From: Paeniglutamicibacter quisquiliarum
GTDB taxonomy: Bacteria > Actinomycetota > Actinomycetes > Actinomycetales > Micrococcaceae
Assembly (NCBI RefSeq): GCF_019084045.1
Contig: NZ_JAHRED010000001.1
Span: forward strand, 1 to 64,000
DNA: 64,000 nt
Reading direction: 5' to 3'
Shown: positions 51,981 through 60,048 of the stretch, one piece after another
Numbering within the stretch: the first letter of the stretch is position 1
How the letters are laid out: each line of letters begins with the position of its first letter
Translations under genes and position numbers: made by a program
The notes under the pieces: model-generated
Told to the model about the DNA's origin: nothing
What the model saw: only the letters and a program-made list of their open reading frames with translations
Database searches by the model: none

Positions 51981-52778
51981 ATGACCACTGCAGCCGAACG
52001 CCCACCGGTACTCTTCCTCTCCCACGGCGCCCCGCCACTCGCTGACGACGCCACATGGACCTCCCAGCTGGCCGGCTGGTCGGCGACCATGGAAAAGCCC
52101 AAGGACATCCTGATGATTTCCGCGCACTGGGAGAACGCGCCCGTTTCCCTGAGCGCCACCCACCAAAAGCAGGAGCTGGTCTACGACTTCTGGGGTTTCC
52201 CGCAGCACTACTACGACGTGCGCTACGACGCGCCCATGGCACCGGAGCTGGCCGACGAGGTCGCCCGGCTGACCGGCAATCACGGCCACCACGTGGAGCG
52301 CGACGAGACCCGCGGCCTTGACCACGGCGCCTACGTCCCGCTCAAGGAGATGTTCCCCGACGCGGACGTCCCGGTCGTGCAGATGTCGATGCCGACGCTG
52401 GACCCGCAGGGATTGTTCGAGCTCGGCCAGTCCCTGGCACCGCTGCGCGATCGCGGCACCATGATCATCGGCTCCGGCTTCACCACCCACAACCTGCGCT
52501 GGTTCAACCCGGCCGGGGGACCCGACACGACGCCACCGGCCGCCTCGAGCGAATTCGACCACTGGGCCGAAGAGGCCATGGCGCGCGGGGACGTGGATTC
52601 CATCCTGGACTTCCTGCACAAGGCCCCGGCCGCCCGCGAGGCTCACCCGCGCTCCGAGCACTGGGCGCCGCTCTATGTCGCCCTCGGCGCCGCCTATGCC
52701 TCCGGTGGCATCGAGGCCAAGACCGCCATTGACGGTTTCTGGTTCGGGCTGTCCAAGCGCTCCTGGTCGCTCACCTAA
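51981..52778 (+). CDS. Extradiol ring-cleavage dioxygenase, DODA/LigB type
   Basis: A 265-residue type II extradiol dioxygenase related to DOPA 4,5-dioxygenase and E. coli YgiD. Metal ligands are H15 (FLSHGAPP), H49 (ISAHWE) and a later His near GLDHGAYVPL; GSGFTTHNLRWF follows. It opens a catechol ring next to a hydroxyl group. It is expressed apparently from its own leaderless promoter, downstream of an aromatic aldehyde dehydrogenase. Physiological substrate unknown. Confidence 0.87.
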   Translation: MTTAAERPPVLFLSHGAPPLADDATWTSQLAGWSATMEKPKDILMISAHWENAPVSLSATHQKQELVYDFWGFPQHYYDVRYDAPMAPELADEVARLTGNHGHHVERDETRGLDHGAYVPLKEMFPDADVPVVQMSMPTLDPQGLFELGQSLAPLRDRGTMIIGSGFTTHNLRWFNPAGGPDTTPPAASSEFDHWAEEAMARGDVDSILDFLHKAPAAREAHPRSEHWAPLYVALGAAYASGGIEAKTAIDGFWFGLSKRSWSLT

Positions 52779-52805
52779 AGACGGGCTGCAGGGCCCGGTT
52801 CACCG

Positions 52806-53400
52806 TCAGAGGTCGCGGCGCATGATGAGCCGCGTCATCCTGCTGGCCACCGCGTCGGTGGTGCCGATGACGCGGAACCCTGCCTGTTCGAACATCGCCC
52901 GGGTTCCGACGAACGCCATGGTGGTGTCCATGCGCCCGTCCGGATCCACGGGGTGCGCCTCGATGGCCGGTGCACCGCGGGAAGCCGCGTACTCCACGGC
53001 CCCCTCCAGCAGGTGGGCCGTCACTCCCTGCCGCCGGTGACCGCTGCGCACCACGACGCAGATGATGCTCCACACCGGGACCTCGTCCACGGGACGGATC
53101 AACTTCGAGGCGGCCAGGCGGGGGGATCTCGGCCCGCGGCCCGATGCTGCACCATCCGACGGGTTCGCCGTCGCGATAGGTGATGACCCCGGGCGGGTGC
53201 TCCCGCTCGCAGAGCCTGCGCATGGCGTTTTCGCGACTGCCGCCGCCGAGCTCGTTGATGTCCTTGACGCCCAGGCGGTGCGAGAGGCACCAGCAATGGG
53301 TGTCCCGCCGGGTCGGATTGATGACGTCGGCGAAATCCTCGAAGTTCTCCGGCGTGACAGGATGGGTTTCCCACCGCGGACTCGTTGTGGTCTCGGCCAT
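52806..53400 (-). pseudogene. GNAT acetyltransferase split by a frameshift
   Basis: The N-terminal part (MAETTTSPRWETHPVTPENF to WCSIGPRAEIP) and the C-terminal part (RLAASKLIRPVDEVP to LIMRRDL) lie in neighbouring frames. They meet at a C6 run on the minus strand (plus 53120-53125). Removing one C gives one continuous protein of about 197 residues. The second part holds the acetyl-CoA loop GHRRQGVTAHLLE of the GNAT fold. Relatives are small N-acetyltransferases that act on unknown amines. As with aspA, the lesion is one extra C, so a sequence error is possible. Confidence 0.75.
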
Positions 53401-53504
53401 GGGACCATTCTGTCGTTTTACTTCGCGACCCGCCAAGTAGAGTCCACCGCGTAACCTGGAGACGCACGGGAATGTGACGCCCAGAGGGCATCGTTGGAAC
53501 CCAC

Positions 53505-54146
53505 ATGACTGTCATCGGAATCATCGGAGCAGGACACATTGGATCCCAGGTCGCGCGCAAGGCCGTGCAACTGGGATATGACGTGGTCATCGGCAATTCG
53601 CGTGGGCCACAAACCCTCATGGACCTGGTGGCCGAACTGGGACCGCGGGCCCGTGCCGCCACTGCGACCGAGGCCGCGGAGGCGGGCGACTTCGCGGTGG
53701 CCACCATTCCGCTGGGGAACTACACGGACCTTCCCGTCGAAGCGCTGGCAGGAAAGATCGTGATCGACACGATCAACTACTACTGGGAGCGCGATGGCCG
53801 AATACCGGCGCTGGATGACGGTGAAGCCACGACTTCCGGCTTGGTCCAGGAACATCTGAAGGAATCCCGGGTGGCCAAGGGCTTTAACCACATCCTCGCC
53901 GCGGAAATCACGACCACCGGTGCACCGACCGGCATCGAAAATCGCCGTGCCTTAGCCACCGCGAGTGACCACGAGGACGCGGCGGCGCTCGTCACCCGAC
54001 TGTACGACGAATTCGGCTTCGACACCGTCAACATCGGCCCGCTGGCCGAGAGCTGGCGGGTGGAGCGCGACCGCCCGTCCTACGTTGTGCGGCAAAACGC
54101 GGAAGAACTGACGGCCAACCTGGCCAAGGCGCCGCGGGTCATCTAG
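53505..54146 (+). CDS. NADPH-dependent F420-reductase-like oxidoreductase
   Basis: A 213-residue Rossmann-fold protein of the F420H2:NADP oxidoreductase/ProC-like group. The nucleotide motif GAGHIGSQVARKA begins near residue 8, and DVVIGNSRGPQTL carries the NADP-selecting loop. A later block KGFNHILAAEI resembles the F420-binding side of the family. It could pass hydride between F420 and NADP or reduce a small carbonyl; neither is proved. ATG 53505 has GTTGGAACC upstream. A strong bidirectional terminator follows. Confidence 0.8.
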   Translation: MTVIGIIGAGHIGSQVARKAVQLGYDVVIGNSRGPQTLMDLVAELGPRARAATATEAAEAGDFAVATIPLGNYTDLPVEALAGKIVIDTINYYWERDGRIPALDDGEATTSGLVQEHLKESRVAKGFNHILAAEITTTGAPTGIENRRALATASDHEDAAALVTRLYDEFGFDTVNIGPLAESWRVERDRPSYVVRQNAEELTANLAKAPRVI

Positions 54147-54190
54147 TTCGGCCCAACGCTTGGTTGTATAACGGTGGCCTTGTCTGTTAA

Positions 54191-54235
54191 GAAATGGGAG
54201 GTCGTCACAGTTGGACCGTGACGACCTCCCATTTC
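54191..54235. terminator. Bidirectional hairpin terminator
   Basis: A perfect 18-bp stem (54191-54208 with 54218-54235) with a 9-nt loop separates the convergent oxidoreductase and tctA genes. Confidence 0.85.
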
Positions 54236-54264
54236 AGGATGTTTCTAGTTCGGGATCTGAGTGC

Positions 54265-55809
54265 CTAGACGCCGATTCTGTCGGAGTCGAATTTCGGTGC
54301 CTGGCTCCTTGCCGCCTTGCTGTGGCGCAGGTGCTGGATACCGGTGATCAGCAGGGCGATCACCAATAGTCCGTAGAGCACCAGGGTGACGGGGCTGCCG
54401 ACCAGGATCGACAGGTCGCCTTCCGAGACGGTCAGCGCGCGGCGCAGTTCCGTTTCGGCCAGGGGGCCGAGGATCACCGCGATCAGCACGGGCGCGAGCG
54501 GGAACTTGTAGCGGCGCATCAGGAAGCCCAGCAGCCCGATGGCCAGCAGGATCCACAGGTCAACGATCGATGAACTGATCGCGTAGACGCCAAGTACCGA
54601 GAGCACGGTGATGCCGGCGTAGAGGTAGTGCCGGGGAATGAGCAGGAGCTTGGCCCAGAGCACGGCGAACTGCATGTTCAGGATCAGCAGGATGACCAAG
54701 CCGATGAACAGCGACGCGAGCAGCGTCCAGACCATCGGGCCACTGCGTTCGAACAGCAGGGGACCTGGCTGCATTCCGTACTGCTGGAAGGCCGCCAGCA
54801 TGATGGCCGCCGTCGCCGAGGTGGGAAGGCCCAGTGCGAGAAGTGCGCCCATGGCGGTGCCGGCGGTCGCGTTTGCCGCCGCTTCCGGGGCGGCAACGCC
54901 CCGGATGGACCCGCTGGTGCCGAAGTCGGTGTCGCCGTTGCGGGCAGCGAGCTTCTTTTCGGTGCCATAGGCCAGGAAGGTGGGGACCTCGGAACCGCCG
55001 GCGGGGATGACGCCGAACGGTACACCGAATGCCGTGCCACGCAGCCAGGCCGGAAGCGCCCGCCGGATGTCCCGCAGGTCCAGGCGGGGCTTGCCCTTGG
55101 ACTCGACCCGCGTGGCCGCATCGTCGCGGTGGATGCGCGAGGCAATGTGAAGGACTTCGCCGAGCGCCAGCAGCCCGACGGTGATTACCACGATTGACAT
55201 GCCGTCGAAGAGCTGCGGCAGGCCCAGCGTAAAGCGCGCCGTTCCCGACGGTCCGTCAACGCCGACCAGTGCGAGGACCAGACCCAGTCCCAGGGACAGC
55301 AGGCCCTTGACCACCGAGTCGGAAACCACGGAGGAAATCGCGAGGAACGCGAAGACTGCCAGGGCGAAGTATTCGGCGGGGCCGAACGCCGTTGCCATCT
55401 TGACGAGCACCGGGGCGAAGAAGACCACGACCGTCGTGGCGATGAGTCCGCCGATGAAGGCACCCATGGCGGCGGTGGCCAATGCCTTGGCAGCCCTGCC
55501 GTCGAGGGCCATGCGGTGGCCTTCGAAGGTGGAGGCGATGGCCGATGAGTTGCCGGGCGTGTTCAGCAGGATGCCGGAGGTTGAATCCCCGAAGAGCCCG
55601 CCGTAATAGACGCCGGCGAACATGATGAATGCCGCGGTTGGATCCAGTGAAAACGTGATGGGCAGCAGGAGGGCAACGGCCATGGCCGAGCCGAGACCTG
55701 GCAATACGCCCACCGCGGTGCCGAGGACCGCACCGATCAGCACCCACAGGAGATTCATGGGTGTCAGGGCCGAGGCGAACCCCTCCATGAGCATGGTTAT
55801 GGATTCCAT
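54265..55809 (-). CDS. tctA: Tripartite tricarboxylate transporter, large membrane subunit TctA
   Basis: A 514-residue membrane protein with about 11-12 helices. The family blocks are GVLPGLGSAMAVALLLPITF near residue 40, GDSTSGILLNTPGNSSAIAS near 75 and FGVIPAGGSEVPTFLAYGTE in the second half. It forms the transport channel of a sodium-driven importer with TctB and the binding protein TctC. It starts at ATG 55809, one base after the tctB stop. The system is divergent from the CitA/CitB-type kinase. Confidence 0.93.
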   Translation of the reverse strand: MESITMLMEGFASALTPMNLLWVLIGAVLGTAVGVLPGLGSAMAVALLLPITFSLDPTAAFIMFAGVYYGGLFGDSTSGILLNTPGNSSAIASTFEGHRMALDGRAAKALATAAMGAFIGGLIATTVVVFFAPVLVKMATAFGPAEYFALAVFAFLAISSVVSDSVVKGLLSLGLGLVLALVGVDGPSGTARFTLGLPQLFDGMSIVVITVGLLALGEVLHIASRIHRDDAATRVESKGKPRLDLRDIRRALPAWLRGTAFGVPFGVIPAGGSEVPTFLAYGTEKKLAARNGDTDFGTSGSIRGVAAPEAAANATAGTAMGALLALGLPTSATAAIMLAAFQQYGMQPGPLLFERSGPMVWTLLASLFIGLVILLILNMQFAVLWAKLLLIPRHYLYAGITVLSVLGVYAISSSIVDLWILLAIGLLGFLMRRYKFPLAPVLIAVILGPLAETELRRALTVSEGDLSILVGSPVTLVLYGLLVIALLITGIQHLRHSKAARSQAPKFDSDRIGV

Positions 55810-55810
55810 G

Positions 55811-56452
55811 TCAGATCAGTCCTTCCAAGAAGCCGGAGGGCAGGTTGAGGCCGAGGCCGGCGTTGAAGGCCAGCTGGATGACCGCGGAAAACAGGATCGA
55901 GATGCTGATGTCGAAGAGCGGGCGCTTGCTGCCCAGTGCACGGCAGACGACCCAGAAGAGGCCGGCGGCGCTGAGAATCCAGCCCAGGACGGGCAGCGCC
56001 ACAATGAATGCGGCCACGCCGCCGATGACCGTGCCCAACGTCTTCCAGTCCGAATAGGCTTTTCGCTTGCCGGTGGCGGAGGGCGGTGCGGTGGGGCGAT
56101 AGATCGACTTGCCCTCGGTGTCGCCCAGGTCTCCGAGCATGTCGCTGGAGAAATCGGGGTTGTGCCCCTCGCTGTCGGCGTGCGGGAAACGCCTGGTGCG
56201 CAGGATCTGGATCGTGTGGATGGCCGCCATGAGGAAGAGCAACACGCAAACGATGGTGGGGAAGAACTGCGGCCCCGGAACGCTGGTGCCCATCACCTCC
56301 ATGGTGGCGGTTCCGTAGCTGAGGAAACCGGCAAGGGTGAAGACCAGTGCCGGGACGATCAGTTCGCTGCGACCCGACCAGAAGCCGGTGATTCGCACCG
56401 GGTAGTCCTCTGTCTTCCGCCCGGTAGCGGGGGAATCTTCTATCGTCTTCAC
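55811..56452 (-). CDS. tctB: Tripartite tricarboxylate transporter, small subunit TctB
   Basis: A 213-residue membrane protein with four helices, the minor subunit of the TTT importer. The central cytoplasmic stretch of about 50 residues is longer than usual. GTG 56452 overlaps the tctC stop by 4 bp (GTGA), so translation is coupled. It is poorly conserved in sequence, but position and topology fix the role. Confidence 0.88.
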   Translation of the reverse strand: MKTIEDSPATGRKTEDYPVRITGFWSGRSELIVPALVFTLAGFLSYGTATMEVMGTSVPGPQFFPTIVCVLLFLMAAIHTIQILRTRRFPHADSEGHNPDFSSDMLGDLGDTEGKSIYRPTAPPSATGKRKAYSDWKTLGTVIGGVAAFIVALPVLGWILSAAGLFWVVCRALGSKRPLFDISISILFSAVIQLAFNAGLGLNLPSGFLEGLI

Positions 56453-57450
56453 AGTCCCAGCCCTTCCACGATGTCCTTGGTGATGGCGACCTCGGAGTCG
56501 ATGAACTCCTCGAATTCGTCGCCGGTCATGAAGCTGTCCGTCCAGCTATTGCGTTCAAGCGCTCCCTGCCAGTGCTCCGTCTGGCGATACTCGGAGACGA
56601 TGTCCACGAATTCCTGCTTTTGCTCCTCCGTGATGCCCGGGGCAGCGGCAACGCCGCGCCAGTTGGCCATCGAGGCGTCGACGCCCTGTTCCTTGAACGT
56701 GGGAACGTCGACCCCGGGGAGGCGTTCCTCCGAGGAAATCGCCAACGCGCGCAGGGTTCCGGCTTCGATCTGGTCGGCAACCTCGTTGTAGCCGGAGATG
56801 CCGCCGACGGTGGTCCCGGAAAGCATGGAGGTCAGCGCCTCGCCGCCGCCGGAGTAGGCGATGTAGTTGGTCTTGAGCGGATCAATGCCGACCTTCTGCG
56901 CGACCAGACCCGTCAGCAGGTGGTCGATGGACCCCAGCGAACCGCCGGAAATCGATGTTCCGCCCGGATCTTCCTTCCAGCGCTTGATGAAGTCATCCAG
57001 CGTCTGGAACTCCGATTTGGCCGGTACCACCAACACGGCGTAGTCATCTGCAAGCCGGGCGATGGGAACGATGTCGTCGAAGGTGGACTCGGAGTCGGCG
57101 AGTTCGATGGCGCCGACCATGACGCCGCCGGTGACCATCAACATGTCGTGGCGACCGTGCATCTGGACGAACTGGCTCAAGCCGATGGTTCCTCCGGCAC
57201 CCGGCACATTGACGACCTGCGCGTTGTTCACCACGCCACCGGACTTCAGGGCCTGCTGCGACTCGCGGGCGAACCCGTCCCAGCCGCCGCCGGGTGCCGC
57301 CGGGGCCATGAGGACGAGTTTCGAACGCGCGGTCGCCTCGCCTCCGCTTGCGGCCGCATTGACCAGTGCCAGACCCGCCACGACAGCGACGACGGTGCCG
57401 TATAGCGTCTTCTTGATTATGCTCTTGCTCATTTTCATCCGTAATCTCAT
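56449..57450 (-). CDS. tctC: Tripartite tricarboxylate transporter, binding protein TctC
   Basis: A 333-residue extracytoplasmic binding protein of the Bug/TctC family. A signal peptide covers about residues 5-40 (SIIKKTLYGTVVAVVAGLAL). The ligand loops are LMAPAAPGGGWDGFARESQQ and NVPGAGGTIGLSQFV. It lacks an obvious lipobox Cys. It captures a di- or tricarboxylate for TctAB. The open frame extends upstream to 57519; ATG 57450 is preferred, though no start shows a good Shine-Dalgarno. Confidence 0.9.
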   Translation of the reverse strand: MRLRMKMSKSIIKKTLYGTVVAVVAGLALVNAAASGGEATARSKLVLMAPAAPGGGWDGFARESQQALKSGGVVNNAQVVNVPGAGGTIGLSQFVQMHGRHDMLMVTGGVMVGAIELADSESTFDDIVPIARLADDYAVLVVPAKSEFQTLDDFIKRWKEDPGGTSISGGSLGSIDHLLTGLVAQKVGIDPLKTNYIAYSGGGEALTSMLSGTTVGGISGYNEVADQIEAGTLRALAISSEERLPGVDVPTFKEQGVDASMANWRGVAAAPGITEEQKQEFVDIVSEYRQTEHWQGALERNSWTDSFMTGDEFEEFIDSEVAITKDIVEGLGL

Positions 57451-57536
57451 GGGTGGTGGACCGGGTGTCATTGGCGGGTCCCTCGACCACAAAGGTGCCA
57501 GAGAAGTGATCTGAGGCACAGCGAAAATGTGCTTTA

Positions 57537-57548
57537 GTTCATAAGAAC
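57537..57548. promoter_or_regulatory. Inverted repeat in the tctC/kinase divergent promoter
   Basis: GTTC-ATAA-GAAC lies in an AT-rich stretch (57530-57570), 87 bp before tctC and 48 bp before the kinase gene. CitB-type regulators bind AT-rich sites in such divergent regions, so this is a candidate box. Confidence 0.45.
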
Positions 57549-57595
57549 AGTAAAGAAAACAAAGTCAACGAGACCTGGAAGAGGCCTGGATCGAC

Positions 57596-59200
57596 GTGCA
57601 TTCCCTATCGAAAAACCGCCGCCGTGCGCAGCTGCTGGCGTTGCAGTTGGGGATCGTGCTGGGGCTGATGGGCGCGGTCTCGATTGTGGTCCTGGCTTTC
57701 GAGGACCACCGAACACAAGAGGTGGCCTTCGACCGTGTCCACACCGTGGCCGTGCAAATGGCAGCCCAGGAGACTGTCCAGGAGCATCTGGGGAAGCCCC
57801 GGGCCACGGAGGTGATAGCACCCATCGCGAATCTGGCGACGGCGGTCTCGGGCGTCCGGTATGTGACGGTGGCGGATCTGGCAGGAATTCGGGTGGCACA
57901 CCCGGATCCGGACCGCATCGGGGAGCCCGTGTCGTCGGACCATGACCCGGTGCGCGCCGGCGAGTCCTTCCGGGGAACGGAGGACGGCCCGCAGGGCGTT
58001 ACTTTGCGGGCCAAGGAGCCTGTGTGGTTCGACGGTGAAGTGGTCGGTACCGTGTCCGTGGGGATCCTGCAGAGCGATATCCGCGGTGAGCTGCTCGACG
58101 TCGTGGGAACGGTTGCACCTTGGATCCTTGGGGCCGCGGCGCTGGGAACAATTGCCTCGGCGTTGACCGCGAGAGTGGTACGCCGACGGATCTACGGAGT
58201 GGAGCCGGAGGCCGTCGCGGGCTTGCTGCAGTCCCAGCAGGCGCTGCTTTTCAGCGTGCATGACGGCGTCGTGGGTGTTGACACTGAGGGAAGATTGACC
58301 CTGGTGAACGACGAAGCGCGGCGGTTGCTGGGGCTGGAGGGCGAGGTTGTGGGTGCAAAGGCCGCCGACGTGCTCGACCCGACCGTCCACGCCCAGCTCA
58401 GCAGCGAGGCCCCGGAAGCAGAGGAAACGCAATTCGTCCTCTCGGGGGAACGCATCCTGGTGGCAACCCGCCGAGAGGCGTTGGCCAACGGCAAATCGCT
58501 GGGCCGGACCTTGACCCTGGTGGATCGGACCGAAATGGAAGCCACCTTGCGCGAGCTGAAGGGCCAGCGAAGCCTGGCCGATGCCTTGGCGTCGCAGGCC
58601 CACGAATTTTCCAACCGATTGCACGTGCTGTCCGGCTACCTGTCCTTTGGCGAACCGGGGGAGGCGGCGGAATACCTGCAAAGAATCAGCGGCGCGACCC
58701 TCGGCGCCGAGGCCGGTAGCCTTGGGGACCCGGCCCTCTCGGGACTCGTTGGCGCCAACGCGGCCAACGCGCGGGAAGCCGGGGTGCGATTGGTGGTCGA
58801 TCCGGAGTCCGGCACCGAGCCGGATTGGCGCGCCGATGAGGACGCCCTGACGGTGGTGGGCAACCTGCTGAGCAACGCGATCGAGGCCGCCGGCGACGGG
58901 GGGCAGGTGCGGCTGTTGCTGAATGCCGGGGCGAAGGGACTGCGGATCTGTGTGGAAGACAGCGGCCCGGGCATCGCCCCGAGCGCGGTCGAGGAGGTCT
59001 TTAGGCGCGGGGTGAGCAGCAAGCCGGGGGCCGGAGTGCAACACGGTATCGGGCTGGCGCTGGTCGACCGGGTCATCAGGCGCCGTGCCGGCTCGGTTGA
59101 AGTGTCCTCGGGCGACCTGGGCGGGGCCATGATCACCGTCGAATGGAACTGGCTGGCAGCAACGGTGCTGCCGGGAAGCGAAGTGGGGGAAATTGCATGA
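57596..59200 (+). CDS. Sensor histidine kinase, CitA/DcuS type
   Basis: A 534-residue carboxylate sensor. Two membrane helices (about 13-34 and 170-195) flank a periplasmic PAS-like domain in which AVSGVRYVTVADLAGIRVAH is family-like. A cytoplasmic PAS domain (about 205-310), the phosphoacceptor His H336 (SQAHEFSNRLHVLSGYL) and the ATP-binding domain (NLLSNAIEAA, GPGI, HGIGLALV) follow. GTG 57596 is the start. It should sense the tricarboxylate moved by TctABC or processed by TcuA. Confidence 0.92.
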   Translation: MHSLSKNRRRAQLLALQLGIVLGLMGAVSIVVLAFEDHRTQEVAFDRVHTVAVQMAAQETVQEHLGKPRATEVIAPIANLATAVSGVRYVTVADLAGIRVAHPDPDRIGEPVSSDHDPVRAGESFRGTEDGPQGVTLRAKEPVWFDGEVVGTVSVGILQSDIRGELLDVVGTVAPWILGAAALGTIASALTARVVRRRIYGVEPEAVAGLLQSQQALLFSVHDGVVGVDTEGRLTLVNDEARRLLGLEGEVVGAKAADVLDPTVHAQLSSEAPEAEETQFVLSGERILVATRREALANGKSLGRTLTLVDRTEMEATLRELKGQRSLADALASQAHEFSNRLHVLSGYLSFGEPGEAAEYLQRISGATLGAEAGSLGDPALSGLVGANAANAREAGVRLVVDPESGTEPDWRADEDALTVVGNLLSNAIEAAGDGGQVRLLLNAGAKGLRICVEDSGPGIAPSAVEEVFRRGVSSKPGAGVQHGIGLALVDRVIRRRAGSVEVSSGDLGGAMITVEWNWLAATVLPGSEVGEIA

Positions 59201-59931
59201 TCAGGACGCTGATTGTCGACGACGATCCGGATATCGCACGCCTGCACGCCCGCTACGTTGACGCGCTGGACGGTTTCGAGGTGGCGGGCGTGCTCGAGCG
59301 CGGCGGGCCGGTCCTGGCGTTCCTCGAGGAGCAGCCCGTTGACTTGGTGCTTCTCGACGTGAACCTCCCCGACATGGATGGCCTGCAGGTGCTGGAGGAC
59401 CTGCGCGGCAGCGGGCACGAGACGGGAGTCATCATGATCACCGCCGCCAGCGAACGCGACACCGTGCGGTTCGCCGTGGGTCGTGGAATCGACGACTACC
59501 TGGTCAAGCCCTTCACCGTGACCGACTTCAACCGTCGGCTCGAGGCATTCCGGGTCGCCCGATCCGAGGCCGCCCCCGAAGTCGGACCCATTCTGGACCA
59601 GGGGGATATCGATTTCATGCTACGAGCGGGCGAGCCGGAAGGCCGGGCCGCGAGCCGCGGCGCGGCGGCCCCGGTCGACTCCGGCGCGCCGCTTCCCAAG
59701 GGATTTTCCCAGCCAACGGTCCAGTTGGTGGGCCAGGCGCTGCGCGAGGCGGCAGGCAGGGGCGGGGCCGGCGACATGTCCGCAGCCGAGGTCTCCGAGG
59801 GCTGCGGAATCTCGCGGGTGAGTGCGCGGCGGTACCTGGAGATGATGACTGGCCGCGGGCTCGCGGAGTTGCGGCCCAAGTACGGCGCGCCGGGCCGCCC
59901 GGAACACCGCTACCGCTGGATCGGGGAATAG
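59197..59931 (+). CDS. Response regulator, CitB/DcuR type
   Basis: A 244-residue response regulator. The receiver domain (1-120) has acidic D8-D10, phosphoacceptor D55 in VLLDVNLPD and the Lys in DYLVKPF. The C-terminal domain (about 170-240) has a helix-turn-helix in SEGCGISRVSARRYLEMM, typical of the CitB/DcuR class. ATG 59197 overlaps the kinase stop by 4 bp. Phosphorylated protein should activate the tctC-B-A operon and perhaps tcuA. Confidence 0.93.
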   Translation: MIRTLIVDDDPDIARLHARYVDALDGFEVAGVLERGGPVLAFLEEQPVDLVLLDVNLPDMDGLQVLEDLRGSGHETGVIMITAASERDTVRFAVGRGIDDYLVKPFTVTDFNRRLEAFRVARSEAAPEVGPILDQGDIDFMLRAGEPEGRAASRGAAAPVDSGAPLPKGFSQPTVQLVGQALREAAGRGGAGDMSAAEVSEGCGISRVSARRYLEMMTGRGLAELRPKYGAPGRPEHRYRWIGE

Positions 59932-59991
59932 CCGGGCTGAACCGGACGAGCACCTGGAGGATGTCGACCCTCTGGCGCACTCTGTATATTT

Positions 59992-60001
59992 GTGTATACA
60001 C
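59992..60001. promoter_or_regulatory. Perfect palindrome before tcuA
   Basis: GTGTATACAC at 59992-60001 is a perfect 10-bp palindrome in an AT-rich patch (TGTATATTTGTGTATACAC), 48 bp before the tcuA start. GntR-type repressors of the FCD class often bind GTATAC-like cores, and such a gene follows tcuA. Confidence 0.55.
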
Positions 60002-60048
60002 TCGTATCCAGAAGGCTCCGGACGGGGTCGAAGACAGGGAGGCTCGCG

